DNA of 64,000 nt. It comes from Clytia hemisphaerica (Eukaryota > Cnidaria > Hydrozoa > Leptothecata > Clytiidae). The notes below the pieces were generated by a model. That model did no database searches, was not told where the DNA came from, and was given only the letters and a program-made list of their open reading frames with translations. The DNA lies in contig CACVBU010000373.1 in the NCBI GenBank assembly GCA_902728285.1, positions 1-64,000 on the forward strand, written 5' to 3'. A program made the translations under genes and the position numbers. This document shows, piece by piece, positions 46,067-59,700 of this stretch (positions within the stretch are counted from its first letter, which is position 1; the number at the start of each line of letters is the position of its first letter).

Positions 46067-46312
46067 GGAAGAAATTTTAGCGGGAATTTAGTTTGGCGGA
46101 TGGATATAAAAATTTTTCTGGAACTCGTTATCAAAAAAACAAACAAGCTGCTTGTTCAATTTCAGGCCAATAACACGAATTTAAAGAATGCACGAAATTA
46201 GTTAAATCTATCGTAAAATAGTGTTTTAAAAGAAATTTTGATGGGAACCTATAATTTGACCAATATTGGCTAAAAATCCACCAAATTTTCATTCCAGCAA
46301 AAATTTCTTCCC
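46067..46312. mobile_element. Small MITE (GGAAGAAATTTT ends)
   Basis: The left end GGAAGAAATTTTAGCGGGAA is matched by the inverted right end TTCCAGCAAAAATTTCTTCC. Similar single ends occur near 33722 and 61889. No clear target duplication. Confidence 0.7.
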
Positions 46313-47364
46313 TTAGGGTAATCTCACGGCTCTTTGATTTTCTTCTTGTCAACAATTGATATGATCACATTTCACCAGCAACTTTTTTGATTGCAATCCG
46401 ACATCTGATATAATCCCCAGAATTCTTTCTTATATTTAATCACTAAAATTGAAAAGGATAAGTTACATTCGGATCTGCTTGACATTACTCCTACAGTACT
46501 TCTGAAGGAATAAAAGAAAGATAATCCCTTGTAATCCACAATATTTATTAACTGTGTGTTAGGAAAAAAAGAACAGAACCTCTTTTCAAATTTGTTTTCA
46601 GGAATGATTTAAGTTAAAGAGACTCTACTGCATTCAAAATTTAATCACATTTTTCGAGAAACACTGTATTTTCGGATAATTTAAAACCAAAATTATAGTT
46701 ACAGTCATATGAAAGACTAAAGCAATATGGAATATAAGTCGACTGGTTTATTTAGAAGAACTGTTAGACTATAATACATAACTGCCCACGGCTAAAAGAT
46801 ACGATAAAATGGTCGAAAATGTCCTACCCTTGAAACTATACTAGGTCACAGTGTGGATCTAAACCACACTGAAATGACCGCCTTCCATCACGCATCACGC
46901 TCGCGAAAGAGCGCGCGCACATTGTTAACGCCTACATGTCATCTCCAGTACATTTTAGATTATTCATCGAAAACAGATTACAATATAGTCATTTTTCATG
47001 TCTCGATTATTCAATTCCGAATAAAAGACATTCAGGAAAAAAAAGAGAAACACCTGGGTAATCTAGTTGAAAAAACTAGAAAAAAGTAAATGGTAGACAA
47101 AGTAATGAGCCAAGGCAAAACGAGATTAGCGTACCACTATGAAAGAAACCGCCTCCGGCGGTCGATAAATAGAATTTCAAAAAAAATCCTACTGTTCCTA
47201 AATGAGACTATTAATTGACTGCTTTTCAACCATTGACAACACCTCTTGATACGGGAATGTTTGATTAATCTCATATAAAGAGACCTCTATAGTTAGACGT
47301 CGAAACCAACCCTACCTATTTGAAAATGAACTTGGAATCCTAACCCACCAAATTTTTTACCGTG

Positions 47365-47895
47365 TGCGTAAGTCATGCACAGGAGACTAAACAAAAGTTT
47401 TCTATCTATCCCTAATAACTAAAATGTTTTAACTTTGTCACTGACAGGGGTAACAAACATCCTGTACAGAGACCTAATGATAAAAACTCTCTTCAGAGCT
47501 GTCAAATTTATAATTAAAATTGTCCTATCCTGCGTAAACCATGCACAGGAGACTATATAAAAATGTTCTAGCTATCCCTAATAACTAAAATGTTTTAACT
47601 TTGTCACTGACAGGGGTAACAAACATCCTGTACAGAGACCTAATGATAAAAACTCCCTTCAGAGCTGTCAAATTTATAATCAAAATTATCCTATCCTGCG
47701 TAAACCATGCACAGGAGACTATATAAAAATTATCTAGCTATCCCTAATAACTAAAATGTTTTAACTTTGTCACTGACAGGGGTAACAAACATCCTGTACA
47801 GAGACCTAATGATAAAAACTCTCTTCAGAGCTGTCAAATTTATAATCAAAATTGTCCTATTCTGTGTAAACCATGCACAGGAGACTATATAAAAA
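47365..47895. repeat. 166-bp tandem repeat, about 3.2 copies
   Basis: Units start at about 47410, 47576 and 47742 (CCCTAATAACTAAAATG), an exact 166-bp period, with 3' tails containing GCACAGGAGACTATATAAAA. A diverged partial copy is at about 48085-48245. Copies are almost identical, so the expansion is recent. No coding. Confidence 0.92.
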
Positions 47896-48249
47896 TGCAA
47901 CAGTGACCATATATAGAAACACCTCTGTGTCACAGATATAGTGGAACCCCACCAACTGGAAAAATTAGTCCTCGCGAAAAATACCATAAAATCTCATTTA
48001 TCTTCATTTGAAAATAACACTCCAAAACATTATCCACTGGCATTTTCAGCTAAAACACATTGAGATTTCGATAGAAATTTTATTTCCTTCCGAGGGAATA
48101 AGCTCTGCCAGGGTATTGAGACAGGGGCGTAAAGAAGCTTTCCTAGCTATACAAGATCCTTATAGAGAGAGTTTATAATAAAAGTTTTGTAATTAAAATC
48201 GCCCTATCCTGTATAAACCATGTACAGGAACTATATAAAATTTTTCCTA

Positions 48250-49010
48250 AGTATGAAGCTACTGTGTATGTAATGAAAAACTGCTCTACTAACGAGGGGG
48301 TTTATCTAAAGAATCCTGCATTACTAAAAATAGACAAAAAGAACAACAAATTTCATAAAAACGACATATTTCGCCGTCCACAACCCCGACCGAAAGTGAC
48401 TGTACCACCCCTAGCGATTCATTCCCATTCTTTTATCACGGGAATAACTACATGTGGTCTAAAAGAACGACAAATTACGCATGCGTATTACAATGCAGGA
48501 TCCTTTAGAGGAACAGACTGACCATATCGACACATATATGACACTTCTCCAATAATATTATATTTGAGATTTGCTGAGAATAACTAAGATGCAGACGATA
48601 TAGATACACTCCTGTCTCAGTGAACCGGGGTGGCTTTGAAAAAAGTAAAATGTCACCGGGTCTAAAAAGCGTGAAAAACTCACGTGAGAATTTTTAACTC
48701 AAAAGTAGGGACTTTATTTTATTGACCAAGATAAGACCATGAATTTCTCATTTTTGATCAGAGTTGAACAAATTTTGGGACCCTTGGGGCATAAGCTACC
48801 CGTTGACTGCAAAAATTTCAAGTAATTTTTACCGAGTTTACTCAGTTCTTTTTCTGGGTTTTCCACTGGAGTGGATCTGATGGGTCGTTGATCCAGGGGT
48901 GTATACATATCAGAATGGATTTTGACTTGACCACACGATCATTTAATAGAGAATCGTCATACTGTGTTTGTCGATAAATTGCTTTAAAGTAAATTAGTAT
49001 ATTAAAAACT
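48250..49010. other. Gene-free stretch 3' of the CMC transposase gene
   Basis: No supportable gene. CAGTG at 48619-48623 could be an element end, but I cannot find its partner. Confidence 0.4.
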
Positions 49011-49013
49011 TCT

Positions 49014-52000
49014 TTAATCACACTCTAGAATGTTCGGGAAACGGCAAATATATGAGCTAGCCCCATCCGGTTCCAGAAGAATAACTTGCTCGTCAATATC
49101 TCTAACATCGATTATACTTTGTTCGTTTCTCATTCTCACCTCATCAAACAATGACGATTCTCTCTCAGCATCTTTAAGACCGGGTAGCTCTTTTAAGATT
49201 TTGAAAGATGACACGTTGAAACGTTTCCCAAAAGCAACATAAACAATGCAGTCCACATTTTCAAGGCAGACAAAACGGTCGATAGAGAAATAACCACCGG
49301 ATTTAAGAGAAACTGTTGTGCTATTACGCCTGGTTTCTTTTGTACGGCATTTCGATCTAATGCGGAAGCCATTTACTTCGATTGAAGAAAAGGAAGAAGC
49401 TTCAGTGAAAACGGTCGAGCGAAAAAGGGTAGATAAAAGATATTTTTCGAGATCAGAGATGGCATAATGCGAAAAGCTTCCGATTCCACGAATCGCATCA
49501 GTGATGTTGAAAACTTTTCCTTCATTAGAACCATTGCATTTTTTTATGTACTGTTCTTCGATAGATCCTTCAGCGATACATTCTTCGGTTAAAATGGGGA
49601 TCATTTGAGAAGCTGAAACAGCCGATGCCAATTGAAAAGGGACGTTTTGGGTTCCATGGATCAGTTTCAAGATATATCCGTTTTTATCCTCAAAATGGAA
49701 AAGGCTGTAAATGTAAAGTGGTCCAAGCTCTAATACAGTCTTTGGCAAATGTAGCAGCGAATGAATATTTATGGTCATGTTCCGAACGGGATACATTTTA
49801 TCAAAATAATAAACAAACACAAACAAAAAACGTTCAGATGTTTTGATGTCAGCCACGGTAATTCGGGTCTTGAGAAGCAAATGGATAGCATGTACAAGTA
49901 AATAAAAATGTTCGAATTGCCGTGGAGTTAGCAAACTATACATGACAGGAACAAAGTAGTAAAGCAAAAATGAACGAAATTCTGAAGCTTTCCAATAACC
50001 AAGGTTAGATTTAATGGTTCGTGGAGCCCTTGAAATATGGTTTGGAGGTTTTATCGAAAGTAAACGGTTTTCAGCATCCTTAAGTTTGTCAAAAACTGAG
50101 AAAGATTCATTTTTGTGGGAAGAATCAAACCATAAGAGCATCATTAGCTTGGTTACTCCAAGTAACACACAATGCATATAGTCAACAGCAACACCACGAA
50201 CAAGATCATAACTTTTCAACAACATAAGAGGAGATGGTCCTTTCACACCAAAAATAGGTTTTTTATCATTCGATTGAAGAACTTGATTGGCAAGTTTGAC
50301 AGTTTCAGAATGAGATCGTTCGGGCCCAAATGGATCTTCCTTTTGAAGTGGAAAACACCGAACGCTCCCATTTTTTTCAGTCCTGAAGTTGATACCCTCT
50401 TGCAAACACTTCGAACAGCCAAATCGACCGTTGAATTGAATGAAGTTAAGGACAGAGGCTTTTGCAGGCATATCAAAAGTACCACATAGTACCATTCCTC
50501 GGACTGTCACGCTTTCATTTATTTTCACACCATTGACCATAATGTCATTGAGAGTTTCAAACTGAGAGGGTAAAAATGTTAGCATATTTGGGTGGGTCTC
50601 TCCATACCACAGACCAGAAATCAAAATATTCTCTTTCTTTCTCCTATCCTTGAAAGGCAATTCATTAATAGTATACAAAACAGGCCAAAGAGATGATTTG
50701 ACACTTTTGAAAACTGGAACACCGTCGGTGTTCCACAGAAATGAAATGTTGAAGATGTTACTCAAAAATGCTGAAAACGATTTGTAAAGTGATCCATCGT
50801 ATATGTCGGAAGGTGATGACGAGTCTCGATTAAAGCGGTAATTCAATTTCGATAGCATACCAACGCGAGAAAAAATAGATTTTATCTGTTTTCTTATGTC
50901 AAATTCCATAAAGAAGGATTTTTTTAACCCTTTTTTGGATGATTCGCATTTTTCGTTTGGACAAAGTTTTTCATTTTCCCCTAACTTCACCAAGCAAGTC
51001 TTACAGAAATAATGCATTTTCACATTGGGTGACAATGAACCAAAGAGTTTTTGAAAAAGGTGAATCGATTTTGGAAAAATATGATCAGTTGGTAGTAAAA
51101 CGTTGATTAATAAGATGAGAGAAGAGAGTGCAGCACCGGACAGGTGGAACTTTTGTGAAAATGTTATAACCATGGTCAACGCCGAACCAAGCGTTACACT
51201 GGAATTTGTATACAGAGGTGTTTTGAAGTCCGATATGTGACTTGTTTCAGGCTCGTCTTCTGAAAAAAGAATTGATGTAGGAGAAATCTAAAATCAGAAT
51301 ACGGTTTAACTACTCGGCCATTCAATAAACTCTGGATTTGAGAATTAAGGTTTTGATCTAAATATCCAAATTTTGAAGCTGTTGTACTCCATCCCTCAGA
51401 ATACTAACTACCTCTTAAGCTCTACAACCTATACCGGAATTTCTATATAGCATGGACTATTTCCAACTTCTTATGAATGACTCTGAATGACTATAGAACG
51501 ACATTAATACTTAAGTTTTTCAAGTATTTTCCTCAACTTTAGAATTTGACAAGATAAGAAAGACATTATCATTCCATTTGAATTGAAAGCACCAGAGGGA
51601 GGCTTTTTTCTAAAAGGAAAGAACTCTTGATGTGCTCTGAAAAAGGAGACAGGGGTATTGCCAGGGCATTGATGTGATATTTAATAAGGAACCAGTGGTA
51701 CATTTAGTACACCCCCTTCACATAGCAAATTATGGCTTATGATACTTTGCGAAAAGTAACGGAATTTCGTTGCGTCTTTTTCTCTTATCAACAAAAAAAA
51801 AAATTTTAAATGCACTTTTTTTTTTATAAGGAACCTTAACTTTGCTCTGAGCCTGGAGTTCCTTATTTGTACAGAGAATTTCAGCCTCAAAGTTTCTTAT
51901 CGAGTTCCTTGTTTACATAGCTGCTAAGTTTGGATCTGCAAAAATTGGATTCCTTAAAACTTTTTTTCTTATTCTCAGCCTGAGCAGTTCCTTAACAATT

Positions 52001-53383
52001 CCTTATTTTTTTGACCATTTTCAGCCTCGAGTTCCTTATAAACTTGTTCCTTATAGAAAAAAACGTGTATTTTAAAAAGATTTTTAGACATAAGATACCC
52101 CTGTATCACAGACCCACTAGGACCCTATTCCCACTTAAAAATTTAGCCCCCGGTGGAAAGATACCCTGGAATTTCAGTCTCACTGGGAAATTGATGTTAA
52201 GATATAAGAAAACTAATGGATTAAGATTCCAGACTTCTCCTGAAAGACTTTTTTTCTGTATTCCATAAGAATTAAAAAAAAATTATTGACAGAAAGCTAT
52301 GAATTTTCAAGTTACAAGTTAATGACTACAATGAACCTTCGTTTACAACTTGATTTTTACCGAAATTCCGTCTTATATCAATAAAGACAGGGATGGAACG
52401 ACCAATTTAAAGAAGGTTTTAATTTTCAACGGAAGTCATTGTTGTCTAGTAACTGAGTAATCGGAGTAACCCTAGAAAGTTAGCAAAGCTTTCTTAGCTA
52501 GATGTTTTGGAAGTCAAGTGTTAACAGACACGTTCTACATTATTTCAGAACACATACCTTGTAAATATTCATGGGATTCTTCATTTTCTTCTTCAAGGTA
52601 TGACTTGATAACATCGTTGTCCCAGATTTGAAACGCCTCTAACTCTTCAGAATCGATGGTAGGCGATGACGACGATAGATATTCTAAGATTAAAGAAAAA
52701 TATTATGTAAGGTAGAGTTTTAAGGTTATTCCCCTCTAATAAAAATATTGATTGATACTAAATGTAAAAAATTGCAATTCAAAAGCAACTATTTCTCCCC
52801 ACATGCAATGGGCCATTTCATTTTATATTCATACAGAAAATTCGTTTCAATGTTTACATTCTAATATACGAGAGGCAAGAAAGACGTGGCGTCAGAAAAG
52901 TTACTAAAAACACTCTGAGTATTTGTTATTAAACATTATATAGTTTAGGATGTCCAGGAAATATGAAGAACAAAATGTGCTCTAAATTTGACGAATGATG
53001 AATTTGATGTATGAAAATTTAATGGAACAGCCCAATAAACTCCTCATCGCTTTTCAGCCCCCCCTGGGTGTAAAAATGAAAAGGACAAAAAGTCATGCAA
53101 AATTACCTTTAATCTCTTCTGGAAGAGTCGTCTCAGTCCATGAGACATCATCCTCTTCAAATTGCTCTTGTGGTTCAACAGAGATGAGGGATTCGTCGTC
53201 ACTGTCTACTACTGAACCAACGGGCTCTTCTTCATCATCTTGCATTTCCACATCGTTTGCAGCAAAACAACTTTCTCTAAAGTATTCCAGTCCATTAAGG
53301 TCCTGAAATAATTCTTCCTGGTGTCGATAGAGGGTGCTTCTTGAGAGAGAATTCACGGTACCCTTCTCTTCACGTCCAGCCAT
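49014..53383 (-). CDS. CMC/EnSpm (CACTA)-like transposase, intact, three exons
   Basis: Exons: 53383-53107, 52683-52558 and 51259-49014; all junctions are GT-AG in matching phase, giving 882 residues with no break. The N-terminus (MAGREEKGTVNSLSRSTLYR) and exon 2 are acidic. Exon 3 has a Cys-rich pair (YFCKTC...CPNEKC), NTDGVPVFKSVKSSLWPV, then ISGLWYG, LCGTFDMPAKASVLNF, FGCSKC, GVKGPSPLMLL and VAVDYMHCVLLGV. Late blocks include NIHSLLHLPKTV. The order matches the animal EnSpm/CMC-type transposases, whose DDE-type core starts at NTDG. It would cut and paste DNA in the nucleus. I find no terminal repeats around it, so it may be a degenerate-ended transposon or a domesticated gene. It is divergent from the BEN gene, 339 bp away. 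Confidence 0.88.
51805..52060. repeat. AGTTCCTTAT-rich repeat in intron 2 of the transposase gene
   Basis: GAGTTCCTTA-type motifs, often after TTCAGCCT, recur about eight times within 250 bp (about 51826-52050). A degenerate simple repeat; no coding. Confidence 0.65.
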
Positions 53384-53722
53384 TTTTAATTGTGTCTTTG
53401 TTTATATAATTTTGTGAATCCTCGAAAATTCGAACTTTACTATCTTTTATATGCACGGAGAAGTTTTTAAACTTCCTTATATGGAAATTGCGAAAAAAAA
53501 TGACAGCACTCTCCTCCATTTTGAGCGGGAAAATTTTTGAGCACTAGAAAGTCTTCAATTACGTTCGAAACAATAGAAAAGTTCGAATTTCGATTCGAAC
53601 AAATTTTGTTCGAAATTGCGCTGCGCCCCCCAAAGAAAAAACTCAAGCAAGAAAGAGGGAGAAGCTCAGATCAAGCACACAGTTTTCCACCTTCTTATCC
53701 AATTCAATCCAACCAGTGCACC
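53384..53722. promoter_or_regulatory. Probable shared promoter between divergent genes
   Basis: This 339-bp interval separates the start codons of the CMC transposase (minus) and the BEN gene (plus). It contains the palindrome TTCGAACAAATTTTGTTCGAA around 53594-53615, written here only for its half-site TTCGAACAAA, and several TTCGAA sites, plus a GC-rich patch near 53616-53630. That it drives both genes is an inference. Confidence 0.45.
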
Positions 53723-56700
53723 ATGTCACGACCAACTCGAGTACGAAAACCTTCAACAAAATACGAAATGGAGGATCAGATCGGTGAGAGGTTTATATTA
53801 TTATTAAGCAAAGATTTTATTGAGAAGAAACAAATTAACAAAGTTACGGCTATTATCTGTTCTTATAATAAAGGGGAAAGAAACAATGTCTTCCTTTTAA
53901 AGTATATACGCAAGCTCTGATTTTAGTACACATTTTTTCTATAAGCACTGTTTTTGGATCAGGGCTGGGTTTGCTTAGCATTCTAGCTGTTTTCTGGAAA
54001 AAATTGCTTTGACCATCCCCAATATTTTACCACAGTTATGCTAATTGGATCACCATTATCTAGATAGCTTTTACGTTTGAAAAAGAATTGGCTTCAGGGC
54101 TCAAGGCTTACCAACTACTCGATTGGTTATAAAAGAATGTGAAACTAAACAATGCTCTTTTATTCCAAAACAATAGAAGTCTATCCATAATACGACCCTG
54201 ATATAGGGGAGGGAGGTTGAGAACAATTTGATGCCTAAAAAACACCCAAACACCCAAGCTTCAAAAAAAATTTTGGTTCTCGTAAAAGGACTGAAGAGGA
54301 GTCAACATCAAATAATTCTATAGGAAAAGATTGAAAAGACACAAGTTAAATGGTTTTCTTTTTTTATAAAAACTACCTCAAAAATAATGAAACTCTATGA
54401 CCGAATACATTAAATACAGTATACGGCCTCTAAAATACACCTGTCTCATTGCCACTGTATCGATTTTTTCCTTAGGAGGTGACGATGGGCCTTTGATAAC
54501 GATCCTCTTCACGATCGAAGAGAGCAATGGGAATTGTTTGAACCAAACACTGCCTTATCGAACGCTGCAGCCCACGGATATCGAAACAGGCGAACTAGTT
54601 CCGATGGAGAAGCTGAAGAAAAACAGCAAGGTCAATTGTTTGTACCAGCATAATAAGCAGAGATACCCTGCTATCATCACCAAAATAAAACGACGGAGTG
54701 CGAGTACAAAAACAGGTATAATATAATTCTTATCAAATCAGTTTCAGCCTCGTTTCGTTTCCGTTTTTCGATATTGCTTTGCTTGATATGCTTGCTTTGG
54801 TAACCAAAATCAATCGTAACTGCATGGTAACGAATAGTCACGTCAAGGGAGAGGTATGTGCCAGAAATGCAGAAATGTTAAAACGATTACATTCAGAATC
54901 TGTCCATGGTTTACACTTATGAGCTCTTCATAATCGCAACGTTAAGGTTTCATCGTGATCAGCCTGAAAAAGTTAAATATAAATATTTGTGATGAGATAT
55001 TTTATATGAATAAGCTCGAATTTATTTCAGAACTTGAGCAGACCCCTCCTCAGAAGTCGGAATTAGAGCAGTCCACTTCACAGACGTCAGAGTTAGATGA
55101 GCCATCGCCTAAACAGAAGAAAAAGACTACTGGTTGGTGCAGCAGATTTCAAATTGATATTCCCTTTAAGTAGAATTTTTAGGACACCCTTGCCAAAAAA
55201 TCAAATCAGTTTATCTTCTGTCAAAGATTTTCAGGTCCCGAAAGTTCAAATCAAATTTTGGAAATACAAATAATGGGGAATATTTTTTAAGGACAGAAAC
55301 TAAATGAAATTTTACACTTTTTTAGCAGACGGCAAGGACAACATAAAAAAAAGAAAAGTTAAAGAAGGACCCAAAAGTATGTTTCTAGTAGTGTATTTTT
55401 CTTTTTCCGAAGAACGAATTTGTGTTGTCTGTCTGAATTTCACTCAAATTGTAGGAATTGTTGAAAATAAACAGATGTCAAAAGTCCTCAAGTATGTACG
55501 TGATTCATTCAGAAAAATAAGATTCGGAGTATAAAGAATGCACCAGGAATTTTTGTAATTTAGAAACAACAAAGAATAAAGAAGCAAACGACATCAAGAA
55601 AGCTAAACTGGAAGCCAACAATATCTTGGGGCAAGAGCTCATGTCCTCGATTAATGGTGAAACATGTATGCAATTTCATAAATTCTGTAACATAAAATAC
55701 TATAGAGGGTTTAAACTTTTTAGAGAGAGCACACAATTCCTTGACCAACTAGGAATATAAATTTTTTATTATTTTAGTAAGTTCTAATTAACTCCAATGA
55801 AACACCTTTATCATACTCGATACAGAACAGATACATAATACAAATACCACAAGAAATTCAAGAAATTTTCAGAATAGAAAATTAAAAACAACAGAAATTA
55901 AAAACAGAGAAAATTTCAAAAGAGGACGATAAAATTTTTTTATCACTTTCAGCTCAAAACGAAGAATTGAATGACGAAGAATTGAATGACGAGTTATTGG
56001 ACAGCATTTTGAAAAGAACAAAGGACCAATATGGTAGGTAGCATTTACTTAAATCTAACCTCGATGAAATTAGAAGTAGAAAGACATTCACATTCACTTC
56101 ACTTAATTAAGTCTTGTTATTCCAAAAAAAAAATTAGTTGAGGAGTACTGAATTATTTATTATATCCATGTCTTTTTATTTAAGGGTCAGATATCTCTAA
56201 AAGTCTGTTCTCCCCCATGAAGAAAATCGAAGGAAATGAAGGTAAGCCATTTATTCTAATTTTGACAATTTGTTAAAACATAATTGAAATTGAGCCATCT
56301 TATCATTTCATTAGATTTTTTTTCAAAAAAGCTTACAGCATTAAACATTGATTTTCAGCAATCAAGAGTACAAATTCACCAGAAGAGAGGCTGAATGTTT
56401 CCAGTAAGACTCCATTTTTAAGTCTGAAAATTTAATATAATTATTTTTTTCAATATAAATTTTATTTTCACTTTCCCCCTTAACGTTAAATTTAATTAAA
56501 ATAATTCTCTTTTTTTAACAGACTACTTGGGCGGAAAAGACAAGAACCCAAAAGTTAACTTAAGAGAACAAATCGAAACAAGTAAGTTTTTTTCCTTCCA
56601 AAAGCTTGAGATAAACTAACAATGTTGTGTCAAAATCAAAGAAAAAAACCAGGCTTTTCTTATTAGGAGTTAAAAGATAAGGCCTGTAACAACAATAAAT

Positions 56701-59700
56701 GGTTGTTCCATTTCTTTTTAGCAGCGTCACCACTCAACCAAGATGAAGATTTGGAGGAAAACAAGTTTGATTTTAAAGGTAATTAAAGAATTTTATTGCA
56801 ACTTTGTAGCCTGATACCTTACTTGCATTTAGGGCAGGGCGTAAATAGAAATTCCCAAATTTAATAATATTTGCTAATCAGATCAGCAATTTGAAAAGTT
56901 TGTTAAATTTATTTAAAATGATCCTAAAATGCTTATCATAGCAGATTGGCAATTTATTTGACGAAAATATATCAGTTGCATTACAAAATCTTTCTGCTTT
57001 ATTTCAGTATCTACAAAAGTAGTAGAAGTACAAGAAATAAACCAAGAAGAATTGCACACAACATCAGAAGCAGATAGAGAAAAGTCCCCAATAGTTAAAG
57101 GAGCATCGCCAGAAGCAGACTATTTGACAATGAAAAGATGTAATGGCTTTTGTAGATATTAAATTATTAGTTAACACCAACTTTTTTGCCTTTTCAGTAC
57201 ATATCCATGGAATTAGTTCTATTGTATTTCAACGAAATCTATTTTTTAAAGCAGTTGAAATAAAATATTATTTAAATTTCTTTTTTTTTAAGTTAAGAGA
57301 TGTGAGAACTGTGAAAGACTTGAAGACCAATTGCAAGAGGCACAAGCAACTATCAAGAAGCTGAGTAAGATTTGAAAGTTCATAAAGATTTGTTTCAAAT
57401 ATTTTTTTTTATTTGTCCCCAAAATATAACCATCCCACTATTTGCCAGAAAGTTTTTGATATGATGATAAAAAAAACACAAATATATCCCCTGTTCCATT
57501 TCTAATACCCTACTGCATTGGAAAATTAAAACTATCACTGACCTTTTTAGACAACAAACTTGACACAATCAAAGACACGTTACTGATCGATCTGGTCAGC
57601 ATCACAGACTCAGTAAAGTCAACATTGGAGATGGACAATGAGAGTCAAAGCGAGGTACCAATCTAAAAAATTTACAATTTGCGCAATCAATATTTTTATT
57701 ATCAAAACATTTAAGAATTTTCATAAAACTACTTAATTTTTTTTTCATTTGTCTAGTATGTTCCAGAAACAAAACAAAAGCCTAGCTGTCAAAGAGAGCT
57801 TCTTCCAAGTGTAGCTATCAACCCAACAAGCAATTCCAAGGTAAAATTACTTTATCAGACACACTTAAGGCTTTCATTAATTTGCTTATAAAAGGAAACA
57901 AAACTACAATGAGTTATTATCAGTTATTATATGCAGTCTTGTAATAATCTAGATACTCACACAGTCCTTCTAGTGTCCGATCGAATGTCTCTATCAACAA
58001 GTTTGATATGATGCTGACTTCTCGTTTATTTTTCAGAAAATTGATATGGTACCAATCGCCTATTCTAATCCTCAGATAAAGGTAGTTTAGATTGAATATC
58101 CTGTACAATAAAAAAAAAGTTTAATTAAGTGAGGTTTAATCTTTAACTGTAATTACCACAACTAAATTTACACTTCAAATGCAGACCCCACCAATTCAAG
58201 CTAGTGTCTAAATAAATTTGAAAATTTATTAAAGAATCATTATTTTTCCAGAAATCACAGGATAAACCTTTCATGAAAAACAGACCAAAGGTACTTAACA
58301 TTATATTATCTTAATTATAATTAAAGAGGCTCTAGTCCAGCTTTCCAACATTCTTATAGGGCCCGAGTCCCCCACACACCGATTAATAAATTTTTAAGCA
58401 ATATTTCAGCTCATGTTCTGTAATAACTTGGTGAACTACTTGGCTGGAAAAATTCTTTGCATGGTCTTAAATTATGTACCACATCTACTGTACAACAAAA
58501 ATATGTGCTATAAATGAAAAGAAAACTTCTGGTTTAGATTAACATATAAACCATGAGTAATCTTACCTTTTCTTCTGTTTATTCAGGCTTGTCCAGTAAA
58601 GAAATCAAAACCAAAACATTTGACAAGCACTATAACGCATAGTCCGCCACCACCGGTATGTAATACCTTTAAAGAATAACCAAAAGAATTTTCTAAGTTA
58701 GCTTTCAGATGAATGAATTTAACAATTATTAAACCTATAAAAAGGTAGAGACTTGTTGTATCTAAAGTATATGAAAAAATCTTTTCCACTCAAAATGATA
58801 GGAAATTTTCATCTTACCTTTTTCCCCACTTTACTGACTTTCAGGCTTGTCCAATGAAGAAATCACAGACCAAACAATCGACAAGCTCTGTAGTTAACAA
58901 CTCACCACTGGTATGTTAACATCTATGAAAAATAATTAATATCCTTCATGTTAATGTTAAATATAAAGATTTTACTTTGAGAATAACCGTGGCACGACGG
59001 TGGGACCAAAACACAAGCATAGCCAATTTACATTAGTTGGAATTTGCAAAGATTGTGGCAAAATCAAATTTCACAGAAATAATTTTGATTATAAGCTATC
59101 ACTAAGATAAGTACTTTTGCAGACTTTTGATAAATTCAAGTTCTATGCACCTTTACTTTCAATTTATTCAGGTTTCTGACCAGCGTTGCAATCAAGAAAG
59201 AAGGGTAAGTTTTTTATGATAGCAGGAATTTCACTGTGAATCCCCTGCAATTTACAAAACTTTGTACAACCAAGCTTTTATTGAAAAGCTTTGCTCAAGT
59301 TTCATCTGGAACTAATGATATCCTATTCTGTTCAATTTAAAACATTGTCAATAATTTTATTTCAATAGTTTGAGACAGGTTGAGAAATAAACAGTGAACA
59401 AATAATTTTAATTATTATAGGACTCCATCAATGACAGTCAAGAATTATATGAATTTGTGAGTACAAAGAAGTTTACCTTTTACTACCTTTTTATGACAAA
59501 ATTGATTTTGTAAAGTCATTTGACATCCTGAAGACATTAAATTCATTGAAATTTTGAGTTTTCACTGCCCTGGCTGTATGCTAAGTTTTCAGTTTTCTTT
59601 TGATTTTAGCCAAGGGCCCTGGCTTACACCAAAACATTGATTGTCACGGAAAATCAATTCAAATTCTTGATGTTAAAGTCGAAATCATTCACATGTTGGA

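Noticed and set aside
47365-47895. CRISPR-like array
   Set aside because: The whole 166-bp unit repeats with no unique spacers, and the genome is eukaryotic.
48619-53550. CAGTG at 48619 and CACTAG at 53541 as ends of the CMC transposase element
   Set aside because: The flanking sequences are not inverted copies of each other beyond the 4-5 bp tip.
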